Assembly: GCA_013399695.1 (NCBI GenBank)
Contig: VXAU01002492.1
Location: 941,854 to 1,005,853 of the forward strand
Origin: Formicarius rufipectus
Taxonomy: Eukaryota; Chordata; Aves; Passeriformes; Formicariidae
DNA: 64,000 nucleotides
Reading direction: 5' to 3'
Position 1 is the stretch's first letter. Each line of letters starts with the position of its first letter. Both the position numbers and the translations under genes were made by a program. This document shows, in pieces, positions 11,246 through 23,157 of the stretch. Under the pieces are notes generated by a model, which worked only from the letters and a program-made list of their open reading frames with translations, ran no database searches and was not told the DNA's origin.

Positions 11246-14200
11246 TGATGGGGCTGCATATGCCCCTGGGAAGGAGTCAAAGAAAAGAATGCTGGAGGAA
11301 AATCATAGCGTGCTTAGTCTGCCTTCCTTCTCCCTTTAGCAAGTCCCTATGAAACCATTTGTCATCTGTTACCACCTCCCGGTGCTGCCAGGGCAGAGCT
11401 GCTGTTATGCAGGAAAGATTGCCCAGGGAAGGATCTTTTCCCCTGGCACAGAGAGCTCTGACTTGGAAGCAGTGCCAGTTTTGATCGTGGCACTGCAGCT
11501 CAGAAGGCAGATGCCATCACTCTTGACTCTCTGTGCTGTGTGCTGCACAGCACACTTCCACCTCCCCTCCTCTCGGGGAACCTGTAGCCTTCCAGAAGAC
11601 ATTTGTCTGCCTTCTTGTCATTTAGAACATGTTTGTTTCCAGCATTCAGCTTTAAAGGTATAAGTTTATAAGACAGTATTCTTGAAAGCAAGAATTTGGG
11701 TGAGAGTTAGAAGGCAGGTCAGTCATATAAAGCAAAAGACTAAATATAAATAACAGACAACACAAAGATGAAACAAAGACATGGGAAAGGAATAGCACAT
11801 ACTGCCACAGAAACACATTTATTATTTTTTTAGAAATACGATCAACTCCAGCAACATTCTCCTTGCTGGGTCAATAGTGGGATCAGTGATGCTTCTGGAA
11901 GTGACTTTATGCTCCCTAAATTGCTGAAATCAGTGTTAGGACACAGTCTTTTTGTGAAAACACTAGTGAGTCACAGTGCAGGTGGCTGGAACCTATTTTT
12001 GTGCCTCAACAACAGACAGAGCTCAGATCCAACTACAAACTCCATTCTTTACTTCTAAACCTTGAGTCTTCAGGCCCAAAGGCCCATCCCCACCTTCCAG
12101 GAAAGCCATTTCCAGTCACTGTGCAGCACCTTGGCACTGCTTTCTCTCATAGCATAAATGATCACAAACTGGAAGAACATTATTTCCTTGCTTTCAAATT
12201 CTACGGGTACAAATAGATTAATGGACTGTTTACAGCATGATTCCCTATATGAGAATAATAAATACCTCTTCAATTATCTAATTAATGATGTGTCATAATT
12301 ACATTGTTTCCCATAAAAGGCATAGTAACCATTGGAGACTGTTGAAATACTTGTCTACTTCCCCCTTCTCTGCCCCTTTTTTAATACTACACTTTTTCCA
12401 TTCAGATAAAAATGTAAGTATTTTTCCAACTTGTCAAATTTCAGGCTGTTCCATTGCCAGGTGAAGTCTCTTTCAATACTAATAAAAAGTCCCTCAGGGA
12501 GATGAGCAGCAACTGAACACACCAGCTAAAGAGAAATGATGCACTACAAAAATGCACTTGCTCAGGGTGGATGTGGAAGGAAATCATATGCTGCTCTCCT
12601 GCTTCCACAGACATTATTTCCTATGGAATTGCATGATGCAGCTCTTTTCCCACCCTACTTCCCTTAGGAGTAATCAGTCATTTGCAGCACTACAGCTCCT
12701 TTGATTGAGGTATTTTTTTCCCTTCTCCTCATTGAATGTGTTGCCTATAAGCTGGTAAAAAGGGAAAGCAGGGAAGAGGCAATTTCTTATCTGGATAGAT
12801 GACACACTTTTTACAGAGTATTTAATATATAAACACAATGTGAATTATTTTTTATTACAGAAGGAAACTCCAGAAGAATAAATTCTGAATTACTAACGTA
12901 ACCTTTTATCTGAAACTAAAGGACCAAAACTACAGAAATGATACTACAAACTCCTTTTTATTCACCCAATCCTACACATGCCACCAAGACATAATAAGTG
13001 TCATTTCACTGAACACAAAAATTCAGATTTTCAGAGATGTAACCAGGGCTGGTACAAACTCTATTTTGGCAAGTTCAGAAGCTCTGTAATAGTCTGAACA
13101 TTTCATTGAAAAATTACTTTGAAGATACTGGGGTTGTAAAGAGTCAACATCTGGAAAACCCAGCCACTTATTCAACTTTTAAACAAGAGATTGTTAAATG
13201 AATTCTCAAAGCACTAAAGCTAGACAGTTGTGTCCTGGGAACTGGAAGCCCATTACAGCTTATCCTTAAGGTCAAGAAATTCAGACTCTAAGGCAGCAAG
13301 TTAGGAAATGGCTTCTAAAGCTATGACACCCCTTGGGGAATTGTTCTGCTACCAGATGTTCCCATTTGACTCAGAGATTACAAATTCAAGCCCTCTCATT
13401 CATAAACCTGGGGTACAACTACATATCAAACCACAGAATTTTTCCCCAGTTGCTCCTATGGGTCAGAAACACAGTTTGAAAAAGTGTCAGTGCAATTTTA
13501 AGATAATTAATATGAAATGAAGTAGGGGTGAACAATCGTCAGATGCACATCACAAAGGGCACTCCTGTCAGAGGAGCTCTTGTTTAGATTTTGGCACGTG
13601 CCTTGGGAGGCATTCATAGCTCTGTACTGGGAACCCTCAGCAATGTGAGAGGTTTTTCTTACCCCTAGTTCTTAAAATTAAGACTGGACATTTAAGAAGG
13701 TCCTGTTCCAATGTTATACAGTCAGGTTTACTTCCCAGTAACAAGCACTCTTCCTGCTGCATAGGTAGGAAGATCTCAGACTATTTTCTACGCTTAAATA
13801 GACAGGACTAGGTATGATTAATAAAGAAATATTTAGCTAGAAGCCACTAAAGCCATTCCACCTCAGAAGGTTTTCACCATCCACAAACACGTCTCAGTCA
13901 CAGTGTTACAAGACTGGGGGATATTTAGACATTGCTCAGCATAACAACGCTGTTGTGATGGAAATCAGCATCTGAATCCATAGTGTTTTGTCAGTAATTG
14001 CACAGGCAGCCCAGCCAAGGGCAGGATGTCCACTTTTGCCATGGTTTGTGTACCTAAATAAGGATGTGTTAGAAAGTTTAAATATCCAGTATTTATACAA
14101 CACTATTCTACTTTTTAGTGATCAAAAAGTTGCTATGTTTTTATTTAACCTAAACAAGAAACTTGCATCTTTTAGAACTATTAAGGAGTAGATGTTTGCA

Positions 14201-15837
14201 GGCTGATAAGAATTCTTCTATTTAAAATAAATCCCCATACAGGAGATTCTGTCTGGAATTCATGCCAAGTGTTTGAATATAAAGACTGTAACACTGTAAG
14301 GTTTATTATGTGAATGAGAAGACTTAATAATTTTAATTTCCGTGTGCAGTTGTATAACCTGGCCTTTATAACACCCCACCTTCTGTGTCCTGGCAGTTCT
14401 GCAGTAAGTACCTCTAAAACCCAATGTTCTTCCCCTTACTCAAACGAAGTAAATCAAAGCTGCCCACAACTGGAGAACTGGAGAAGGGCAAGAAGATGCC
14501 CTCCCTGGCATGTAGGACAGTTTACTAGGAACAGAATTAAAACCTTTTAATCAGGTTTAGATTGGACCCAGCCTGGTTAGGTCAGTAATGACAAGATCTT
14601 GAGTGGCAGCTCAGGTAAGGAGCATGGATAAATTTTTGACACAATGGTTGTATGTCCTGTGGATAAGGCAAGAGCTTCTCTCTCACGTGTGGTTGCTCCA
14701 TGTTCATTTTAAAGAATTAAAATTAGAACTAGTATAATAGTTGAAAATATGTCCTCTTTTCCTGAGAAAATATATTCAGGGAAAGAGTTTTGGAGATGGC
14801 AGCTGTTTTCTCAGGACGTGAGGGAACCTTTCAGAAAAACATCTTTGTTGGAGAACAGAAACGACTTGGCAAATCTTGGTACAGGAGGAGTTAACTTGGG
14901 CTTTTAGAGCATTGTAATCTAACAGACTGTTAAACAGTGAGGGGGAATTAAGTGACCTGAAAATGGCATAACTAATTGCAGAGTCTTGAAAAAATAAGGG
15001 TAACGTGGAGGTTCATGAAATGTGTATGAACTGTATCACATATTCATGCCCTATTACTGTGAATTCTGGAGTGTCTTACTGTTCAAGATAATAGGCCTTG
15101 ATTCAATTCAGTCTGATGTAGGATGAATTTCATGTGCTAATTAGTAAAGCATTTCTTAATGATTAGGAAAAAGTAGATAACATCTGATTGAAAACCCAAC
15201 TGTCAGAGATAAAACAATGATACAACTCAGGGTGGAAGGAATGCCAGTCAGGCTGAATTCAGGTGTCTTAATTATGATAATTAATGATTGTATTCCCTAT
15301 ATAAATGAACTCAACCAACATGAAAAACATATTGTAATTAAAGTGCTTTTGAAAAGCAACATTTAAACAAATGCCATTGGTAATATTAATTACTTTTCTC
15401 ATTTTCCATTTCACATTTGATTGCATTGGTTCACTGAGGAGCTAATAAGGGAAGACTTTGAGCTACTGCAGTTCCTATGAAATAAGAATTTAGCCTTATG
15501 CAGAAAGAGGGCTTGAAAGACCCTCCACCTTTATCATGCTCATAATCAGTGATTTCTCTCACATAAAGAAAATATAGTCTCCATTTTCAAACTGCTGCAT
15601 CATGTTTTCCAACTCCAATATGCTGTATTAATGAATTTCCTCCCAGACAAAAAACAAACTACAAACAAATGTGGCTTTGGAGATACCAAAGAAACATCAC
15701 TTGAAAGAAAACTCTTTTTGGGGTTAGATCTGTTCAGAAAATGGAATTTGTTCCCGAAAAGAGACAGCAGAGTTTTCCCTTTGTTTTTTTAACTGTTAAG
15801 TTGCTTGCACTGAAATGAAACCAGAGTATGTTTGTGA

Positions 15838-15873
15838 GTTGGTTTTGGTTTGGTTTTGTTTGGTTGTTTTTTT
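15838..15873. repeat. GGTTT-type simple sequence
   Basis: A short tract alternates GGTTTT, GGTTT and GGTTG and ends in a T run. It resembles the more extensive CAAA tract at 28 kb seen from the other strand. Confidence 0.8.
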
Positions 15874-17573
15874 CTGAAGAGTCAACACCTTCACAGGAGA
15901 AAGCTTGATTTCATTCACAATAATGGAATAGGTATTTAAAAAAATAATAAAAAAAAAGCCATCTATGTTTTTTTGGGGTGCCCTAGGCTTGTTTGTCATC
16001 AGGTCTGTGAAAATAGCTACTTGTGCACAGGATTCTTGCTGCTCTGAAACACACAGTGCCATTAGACATCCCTGTATGATGTTTATACTGATCTCACCGT
16101 GTGTAGGCCCTGTCAAATCTGCACAAACACATGTACACGCATCCAAATTATATTTTAAGGTAGGTAACAGGTATATCAACATGATCTTATAATCTGTATT
16201 TCTACACATGCTTAGTGACAGGACTTCTCAAAGTGGTGGAAAGTCAGTGTATTAAGGGTAATTTAGCCTGATAATAATATGGTAAGCACAGAACAGCTCC
16301 CCTGGAAGCCAATCCTGTACTGATTACAATTCCTCATAGGAGATAAAACAGAAGTTAGCTGAAGTTTCACAGCTGCAGACCCAAGTGACAAAATAGAACA
16401 AAGAGATCAGTGATAATGGGTAAAATTCTGGCCTCAGTAAGGTCAAGAGCAAACTCCCATTGATTTTAATGATGCTTGATATTTCTAATTCATCACCTTT
16501 GAAGTGACAAATACACAAACATCAGTCAGTACAGAGAAGTGGCCTGCTAAATCACACCTCCACTAACGTGGGGGTTTTGCTGTGTGTAGTCAGCCACCCG
16601 AGAAATTTGCCAGCAGGCTTTGAATGTATACTTTGAAGTGATTCAATTCTATTAAAGTGTAGCTTGCTCATTTCATATTTTTGAGCTTCTTAAAAAAGTC
16701 ATCTGTAGTTATTCTTCCAGTCAGAATAACCATTTACAGTAATGGAAAAATGAATTATCTGGGGAAAGCCTGGAAATGTCACTGTTATGGATAAATACTA
16801 CGTGTTCCCTCTCCTCTTCTCTCTACTGCCCTTTACCATTCTCTTTTTCAAAACCCACTGCAGTGACTGGGTTTCTCCTTGTTTTCACTCTGATACTGAG
16901 CCACGAGAACCCCATGAGCTGATCCCACCAGCCAGAGCAGCCCAGCAGAGAGAGTTTGGACCCTATTTGAGGCAACTGCTGGCTCTGCATTAACCTCTAC
17001 GTTTTCAGAAAACAAGGAATCCAAAGGAACAGGACATTCTCCAACATGAAGAGACAACAGCTTGATCTTGTCTATCAAGCTTTCTGTTTCTCATTATTCA
17101 AAGTCCCAGGCAGCTTCTCCTGTGCTCAGCTGGACAGTTTGCATCACCACTGGTATCCACAGTACTGTTTCTAACTCACCCTCCCCTATTTTTCCAGCAC
17201 AATGGATGAAAATTCAATTCCATTAATAGCTAGGGTAGCACTCCTGGCAACTCCCACAAGGCTGAAGTTCTGCTTAATAGGCACAACCAGAGTATGAGTC
17301 TTTCCTGGAGCTAATTGTGCTGTGATTTCAGGCAAAGGATTCACAGAACTTTTAGATCTGGGGAACTCCAACCACTTCTTTGCCTTCTGGCCTCAAGCCC
17401 AGACTCTGACAAAGCAGCAGCACCATTGGGTGGGACAGGATGGCCACCACAATAAGTACTTATTTGGTGTTAAGAGGCATCTGAGACCAGGACTCCACAG
17501 GACCATGCTGTTTTCATGAATCATCAGTGTTCCTTACTGCCACAAATCCTTCTAAAACTTATCACTGGAGTGG

Positions 17574-17766
17574 TTAAACCAAACCAAACCAAATACACAA
17601 ACACACATGGGTTAGAAGTAAATACTTCCAGAGAAGTCTGTTTTCTAAGTAGGATTTCTTTTTAACTTGCTTTTTTAATTCAGTCTTTTCTTTCTTTATA
17701 TTTTATTTTTTGTTGTTTTCATTTGGTTGGTTGGTTTGGTTGGTGTTTGTTTTGTGTTTGGTTGGA
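17574..17766. repeat. Imperfect inverted repeat of ACCAA and TTGG tracts
   Basis: AACCAAACCAAACCAAAT at 17577-17594 faces ATTTGGTTGGTTGGTTTGG, which begins at 17721. The first arm can pair imperfectly with the second across about 125 bases of AT-rich DNA. Both arms are simple sequence, so the pairing may be coincidental. Confidence 0.5.
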
Positions 17767-18750
17767 TTTTTTCTCAAGAATCTTTTCTGAAGAGTTATAC
17801 AAAGATTTAAATGAAGACAATTAAGGGCAAACCAAAGTTACTCACACACCACTGAACAGGTTTTGAACTCCTAAATCAGACACTTTTAACCATGACCCAA
17901 GGCCAAGGCATCGTCCCAGCAGGCTTCACTGCAGGGAACACCTTTCCTCACCTCTGTTTTGAGGAGACTAATGTGACCTCTTTTATATTTAGCACAAATA
18001 CAACAGAAGTTTTACATAAGGACACCACACAGCTCATAGCAAAGGGGCAGAGAAGAAAACATTTCCAGCAGAGAAAGGTTCATTTTCACCTTTAGCTCCA
18101 TGCCAGTGAAGCAATCTTTTCCCTTTCCAATAAGCAGGCTGCTGTTGCCCACACCTTGAGTGCTCACAGAGGTTATTAACATTCCTTGTTTGCTAATCCA
18201 ATGGTTACCAATTAAATACCACCCAAGACTCAACATTTAATCAGCCCTTGCCTTTTTTTCATAAATCCTATAAAATAATTTAAGTTCATCAATGATTTGA
18301 ATTTTAGAAGTGCTTCAGTGCCTGCAGAAAGCACAAATGTCAATCTTATTGTTCACACCAACTTCCAGAGTTCAAAACAATTGAAAAGACAATTAATCAT
18401 GCTGGGCGCATTAAAAGGGAAAAAAAAAAAATAAAAGGAAGAAACTGGAGGAGCTTTTGCAGCTTATTATCTTGATTTACAGATTTAGTATGCTCTGCCT
18501 TTGAAAGTGGAGTGTTCTCTGCCCTCTTCCTCTACCCTTGTCCAAGGTAAAGCATTTTGGGAAGAGAGCAGATGCCAGGAAAGAATCTGAGCTCTGGTAC
18601 CCTGGTATGCAACAGAGACTACCTCTGCATATCCCTTTTTCCTGTTATTTTATGAACACTGGGATAAATCTCTTGAATTGATTTTTAAAACAGAAGTGGT
18701 ACAAGAAGGTCCTTTTGATATGCATGAGTTATATACATAGTGACTAATAT

Positions 18751-18835
18751 CAGTATGGACACACCTTCTGGAAGGTAGCATTTACTGACCAACACCATAT
18801 GCACATACCTTCTGAAGGGTGGCACTAGGGGCACG
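18751..18835 (+). repeat. Imperfect tandem duplication, about 42-bp period
   Basis: Two adjacent units share CAN(C/T)ATNGACACACCTTCTGG-like sequence: the first has ACACCTTCTGGAAGGTAGCA and the second ACATACCTTCTGAAGGGTGGCA. Divergence is substantial, so this is an old local duplication. Confidence 0.55.
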
Positions 18836-19018
18836 GTGTTGTGCAGGGCTGAGCTCTCCCCTTGATCGTTGCACCTCCTGAAATCATGCAGTTTATAGCA
18901 TTTTAACTCCTCCAGTTTGACCCCCTCAGAGGGATCAGGTCCCCATCCCTTCAACCACCCGTTTCACCCGTGACTGTCCTCGAGCAGCACTCCATGCCCA
19001 CCATTCCCAGTGCTCCCA

Positions 19019-19757
19019 TGTCCTGGTTATAGTGGCCAGGACCAGTTTGTCACTGTGTGGGTGTGGCCAGGGCTGTGCATTCCCCACACTCTGTGTCATT
19101 TCTCAGGGACTGTTGCTAATGGGTTTATTGGCAGCAGCTGCCCAGGTACAAGGGTACCCCTCAGGGTACAAGCTGGGTGCTTAAAGACATTGTGAGATAA
19201 GGAAGGTTTTCTGTCTTCACACCAGTGACTCAGGTGTGGGAACTCCCCTCCAGGGAGCCACCAGCACCTTCACACCCACCTGAGGGGTCATGTCTGCTCA
19301 GGGGCCATCAGGGAAGCCAAAAACATGCCATGATTCACCTCACAGAGTAAATCACCCACCCTGGGGAGGGACTGGGCATTCCCACCTGAACCTGTACATA
19401 GATAATCTTGGGGTTTGGTGACATCTGGTACCACTTGTCAGATCCAGAGGAGGACCAGAACCTCAACAGGACTAGGACTGCCACTCTCAACCAGACTGAC
19501 CATCATCCTCACCAGTAGGTTCCTTCTTTCACTTTACTCTGAGCTCAGGTGCCCACGTGGTGCTCAGCACAGGGGTTGGTGAGCTCCATCCTGCTCGTGC
19601 CCCACTGGGCTGGGCTGCACAGCTGGTTTTGTGGGTCAAACGGCTTTTCCTTCTATATCAGTGTATTTTGTGATCTTTTTATTAAATTGTAATCCTGACT
19701 TGCAATCTCTTTCTGAGGAGGGTTCATTTCTCCTGCTGGTTTACCTTCAAGCCCACA
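19019..19757 (+). mobile_element. LTR-like element, copy 1 (3' part well supported)
   Basis: The 3' part, from about 19438, is repeated at 36592-36905 with roughly 80-85% identity by eye. It contains an ATTAAA polyadenylation signal at 19681-19686, a short R/U5-like tail and a CA end near 19757 (ends like AGCCCACA), as in retroviral LTRs. A TGTCCTGGTT start at 19019 is a plausible left end, giving about 739 bp. The second copy does not extend that far and I see no clear target-site duplication, so the left bound is uncertain. Only the LTR is seen; no gag, pol or env remains. Confidence 0.55.
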
Positions 19758-21240
19758 CCACATGGCTCTAACCCTGCAAGCAGCTCCCTGCCCCATGGCA
19801 CATGCCCAGCTCTGGCAGCACAAGGCTTTGAGCTGAGCTGCTGGTGCCCACCCTGCTCAGACACCACGGCCACCCCATGTCTGAGGCCCCATCTGTTGTT
19901 GTGGCAGCTGAAGTCTGGGCTCCTTCACAGGAGCCACGGCGGTGCCTTGGCACCTCCGGGAGGGTGCCACGGTGACAGACTGGGTGCACAGAGCCTGTGC
20001 TAGCACCCACATGGCCAGACACACACGTTTGGGTCCATGCAGATGGTCAGGATGGGCACAAGATCCTCCTTAGCCTGCAGGCACATCTCGGGTCTTGCTG
20101 AAGGTCGTATTTCAGCACAGCTTGTCATTTGCAAAGAGAGATGCTCGGTGATTTACCGGGAGGGTGTGAGAGCCTCAGCACGCTATGCAGGGTTGCAGCT
20201 GAGTTCTCCCCCTGAGCGTGGTTTCACTGATGGATTACTGCATGAGCTTCAATAACTCGCCTCTACAAAGACAGACTTTTTTATGCTCCAGTGTTAAAAG
20301 ATGATTTGTGTATTTAGGAGATGTATGCATTTATTGAAAGTCATCCCAGGCAGAGTGGAGAACTGACTGAAATGAATTAACATACCGAGCAAACCTTTGT
20401 AAAAAAGCACATGCTTCTGAGAATATGAAATAATCTCTTTTTTTTTTTTTTTTGCTTATTTGACTCTGATAATAAAAGAGTCACAGCCCCTCTAAATAGA
20501 AATCAAAGATATATAGGCATGCAACTTCAAAACTAAGCCTGAAAGGATTATAGAGTACATGCTTCTAAAGGACATCTTCTCTACTTATAATATCTTATTT
20601 TCCAAGGCCAGTATTAGATTAGTTACTGACTGGTACACAAAGAAAATGCAGAATGAAATTGCAGTGATAAACTTTATGTCATTTCTGAGATGGTATCTTC
20701 ATCATAGTGAAGACCTTGTTTTAAACTAATCATGGCAGAATGACTAATATGTGCTGGAAGATCTACCTGGGCAGGCTTTGGGATCTTAGGTTAAAAAAAA
20801 AACAAGCCAAAACTTAAAATTATAAAACTAAATCATGGTCACTAAGTTACTGCTGTGAATGTCTTAAAATTCAACTGCACAGCAAGTCTTATCAGGGTTA
20901 TATTTAGAATGTCAAAAGACGCACTCAGAAATATAACAAGGACTTACCAAGCCCTGTCAATCAGGTCCTGACAGCTGAAAAGCCAACTGACACCACAACG
21001 GTGTGAAGGAGCAGCTAACAAAGGTTTGGATTTCATTTGGTTTGCAAGACTATTCCCTTTCCTTCTGTTAATTTAAGAGACATCTTTCTCTTTGTAAACG
21101 TTTTTGTATACAAACTGAAACATGATCCTCGACTACATAATAACATCTCTTTAAAAATCCTCTCATTTGAAACTGTGCAGTAATTTAATGACCAGGACTT
21201 CTCTGACCCTCAGAGTCTCCCCTGTAGCTTTGGACAGTGA
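19758..21240. other. Non-coding DNA, GC-rich to about 20020, then AT-rich
   Basis: The first 260 bases are GC-rich and hold an 84-codon minus-strand frame without a known domain. They may be more of the retroviral element or unrelated. A hairpin-like motif (GGCACCTCC then GGGAGGGTGCC) lies near 19950-19975. A run of 16 T residues is at 20438-20453. Nothing else was recognised. Confidence 0.4.
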
Positions 21241-21490
21241 TCTATCTCTCTATCTCCCTCCCTCCCTCNNNNNNNNNNNNNNNNNNNNNNNNNNNNNNNN
21301 NNNNNNNNNNNNNNNNNNNNNNNNNNNNNNNNNNNNNNNNNNNNNNNNNNNNNNNNNNNNNNNCCTTCCCTTCCCTTCCCTTCCTTCTCTTCCCTTCCTT
21401 CCCTTCCTTCGTTCCCTTCCTTCGTTCCCTCCCTCCCTTCTTTCTTTTCCTTTCTTTCTTTTCTTTCTCTTCCTTCCTTCCTTTTCTCTC
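21241..21490. repeat. Polypyrimidine tract (CCCT/CCTT type), interrupted by a gap
   Basis: The plus strand is almost pure C and T from 21241 to about 21488: CCCTCCCTCCCTC to the left of the gap, then CCTTCCCTTCCC units grading into CTTTCTTTTC. The strand asymmetry is extreme. The real length is unknown because 95 bases in the middle are undetermined. Frames through it in either direction are artefacts of the repeat. Confidence 0.95.
21269..21363. other. Assembly gap, 95 N
   Basis: Undetermined bases lie inside the polypyrimidine tract. The stated size may not reflect the real length. Confidence 1.
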
Positions 21491-21808
21491 AACACTATGA
21501 TTTTATTTGCTGTGGAAATGTTTTCAAGTAGTATGTTTTATAATTAAAAACTGTGTTTATGTACCCCTGTCCTCCCACTGCAGCCTCTGCTAATGGAACA
21601 CGGGAGCTGAAAATGGCCCATCCACTACTTCAATTGCCCGGAATGGGAGAGCAGGGCTGAGCTGCACAGCGAGAGGGATATTGCTTTGGTGTTTATGTTT
21701 GCAATCTAAGGCCCTGATCCTGCAGACATTTAGGCAGTTGAGCAATTTTACACAAGTGAATAATCTGATTTAGTTCAAAGGGAGTAGTCACATATGTTAA
21801 ATGTCTCA

Positions 21809-21813
21809 CCTGC
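21809..21813. repeat. Target-site duplication, left copy (CCTGC)
   Basis: The five bases CCTGC stand immediately before the TG that opens the LTR and match the five bases after its closing CA at 22327. A 5-bp duplication is the usual size for avian ERVL insertions. Confidence 0.75.
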
Positions 21814-22327
21814 TGTGATAGTTTAACCCCAGCCAGCAACTAAGTCCCACTGTCACCTCCATGCTCTGCTGTGGGGTGGGGAGGGGAGCTGGGAAACAAA
21901 GGTGAAAATTGTGGATTGAGACAAGAACAGTTTAATAATTGAAATAAAATAAAATATAATCATAATTATGATAAAATATAAAATAATTTTAATGGGAAGG
22001 GAGAAAACAAACGAAGAAAAATAAAACTCAAGAAAGAGAAATAAAGCACAACAGAGTTGTTTACCACCCCTGACTGATGGTCTGGAATATCCATGTGGCC
22101 AGTTTGGGTCAGCTGTCCTGGCTGTGACCCCTCCTGTCTTCTTGTGCCCCTCCTTGCTGCCAGAACTTGGAAAACAGGGAAGGAAATCCTTGACACGAGG
22201 TGAGCACGCTCAGCGACAACCAAACCCTCGGTGTGTTCCCAAGACTATTCCCTTGCTAAACCACAACCCCAGCACTGTGGCAGCTGCTGGGAAGGAAATG
22301 AAGTCTGTCCTACCCCAAAGCAGCCCA
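21814..22327 (-). mobile_element. Solo LTR of an avian ERVL-type endogenous retrovirus
   Basis: The left end TGTGATAGTTTAACCCCAGCC and the block GGCCAGTTTGGGTCAGCTGTCCTGGCTGTG are hallmarks of a very common bird ERVL LTR. On the minus strand the polyadenylation signal reads TTTCAATTATTAAACTGTTC followed by TTGTCTCAATCCAC, which sets the orientation. The element starts TG and ends CA (514 bp) and is flanked by CCTGC on both sides. No internal viral genes are present, so it is a solo LTR left by recombination. Compared with the family as I remember it, the core-promoter stretch with the TATA box seems to be missing. Bases from 21851 onward recur after the single N at 22504. Confidence 0.85.
21873..21893 (+). 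other. G-quadruplex motif in the LTR
   Basis: Four runs of at least three G (GGGG T GGGG A GGGG AGCT GGG) fit the canonical quadruplex pattern with very short loops. The motif recurs at 22527-22547 in the second copy. It lies on the strand opposite to the LTR sense. Confidence 0.75.
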
Positions 22328-22332
22328 CCTGC
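22328..22332. repeat. Target-site duplication, right copy (CCTGC)
   Basis: CCTGC follows directly after the closing CA of the solo LTR and matches 21809-21813. Confidence 0.75.
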
Positions 22333-22503
22333 CTCCCTGCTCATAAGCTGGAGGCCCCATTACAGCCAGGCTGTGGCTTTCAGGGGAGGGAACTTCACTG
22401 CGTGAAATCACTGCCTTTTCATTTTCTCTTAATTGTTGCCAAAGGAACAGGATCACAGTCCCTCATCTACTTTTATGAAATACAAGAGTTTGAATTGCCA
22501 GAG

Positions 22504-22504
22504 N
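22504..22504. other. Single undetermined base at the duplication junction
   Basis: One N stands exactly between the two identical 653-bp segments. That is what results when two overlapping contigs are joined end to end instead of being merged. Confidence 1.
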
Positions 22505-22981
22505 TGTCACCTCCATGCTCTGCTGTGGGGTGGGGAGGGGAGCTGGGAAACAAAGGTGAAAATTGTGGATTGAGACAAGAACAGTTTAATAATTGAAATA
22601 AAATAAAATATAATCATAATTATGATAAAATATAAAATAATTTTAATGGGAAGGGAGAAAACAAACGAAGAAAAATAAAACTCAAGAAAGAGAAATAAAG
22701 CACAACAGAGTTGTTTACCACCCCTGACTGATGGTCTGGAATATCCATGTGGCCAGTTTGGGTCAGCTGTCCTGGCTGTGACCCCTCCTGTCTTCTTGTG
22801 CCCCTCCTTGCTGCCAGAACTTGGAAAACAGGGAAGGAAATCCTTGACACGAGGTGAGCACGCTCAGCGACAACCAAACCCTCGGTGTGTTCCCAAGACT
22901 ATTCCCTTGCTAAACCACAACCCCAGCACTGTGGCAGCTGCTGGGAAGGAAATGAAGTCTGTCCTACCCCAAAGCAGCCCA
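22505..22981 (-). mobile_element. Second, 3'-cut appearance of the ERVL-type LTR
   Basis: This is the same LTR as at 21814-22327 but without the first 37 bases of its plus-strand left end, because the duplicated block begins inside it. The CA end and the following CCTGC (22982-22986) are repeated too. It is probably not an independent insertion but part of the duplicated assembly block. Confidence 0.9.
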
Positions 22982-23157
22982 CCTGCCTCCCTGCTCATAA
23001 GCTGGAGGCCCCATTACAGCCAGGCTGTGGCTTTCAGGGGAGGGAACTTCACTGCGTGAAATCACTGCCTTTTCATTTTCTCTTAATTGTTGCCAAAGGA
23101 ACAGGATCACAGTCCCTCATCTACTTTTATGAAATACAAGAGTTTGAATTGCCAGAG
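22505..23157 (+). repeat. 653-bp direct duplication, copy 2
   Basis: This is the partner of 21851-22503. After its end (GCCAGAG at 23157) the sequence continues into unique DNA that copy 1 lacks. Removing one copy and the N would give a simple, continuous locus with one complete LTR. Confidence 0.97.

Larger units (their letters stand above)
11246..18750. other. Unique AT-rich non-coding DNA
   Basis: These 7.5 kb hold no supported gene or named repeat. Notable texture: about 15040-15470 is repeat-poor and dense in homeodomain-type TAATTA and TAATGA sites. GGTTT-type simple sequence occurs at 15838-15873 and 17721-17766. The longest frame (15796-16209, minus, 137 codons) runs through that simple sequence and is not convincing. 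Confidence 0.45.
21851..22503 (+). repeat. 653-bp direct duplication, copy 1
   Basis: This segment appears base-for-base identical to 22505-23157, including its AT-rich low-complexity part. It starts 37 bases inside the solo LTR and ends in unique flank at GAATTGCCAGAG. The two copies are separated by exactly one undetermined base. Confidence 0.97.

Noticed and set aside
21167..21547. Frames crossing the gap, rich in Ser, Leu, Phe and Pro or in Arg, Lys, Glu and Gly
   Set aside because: They are artefacts of the polypyrimidine repeat and the undetermined bases.
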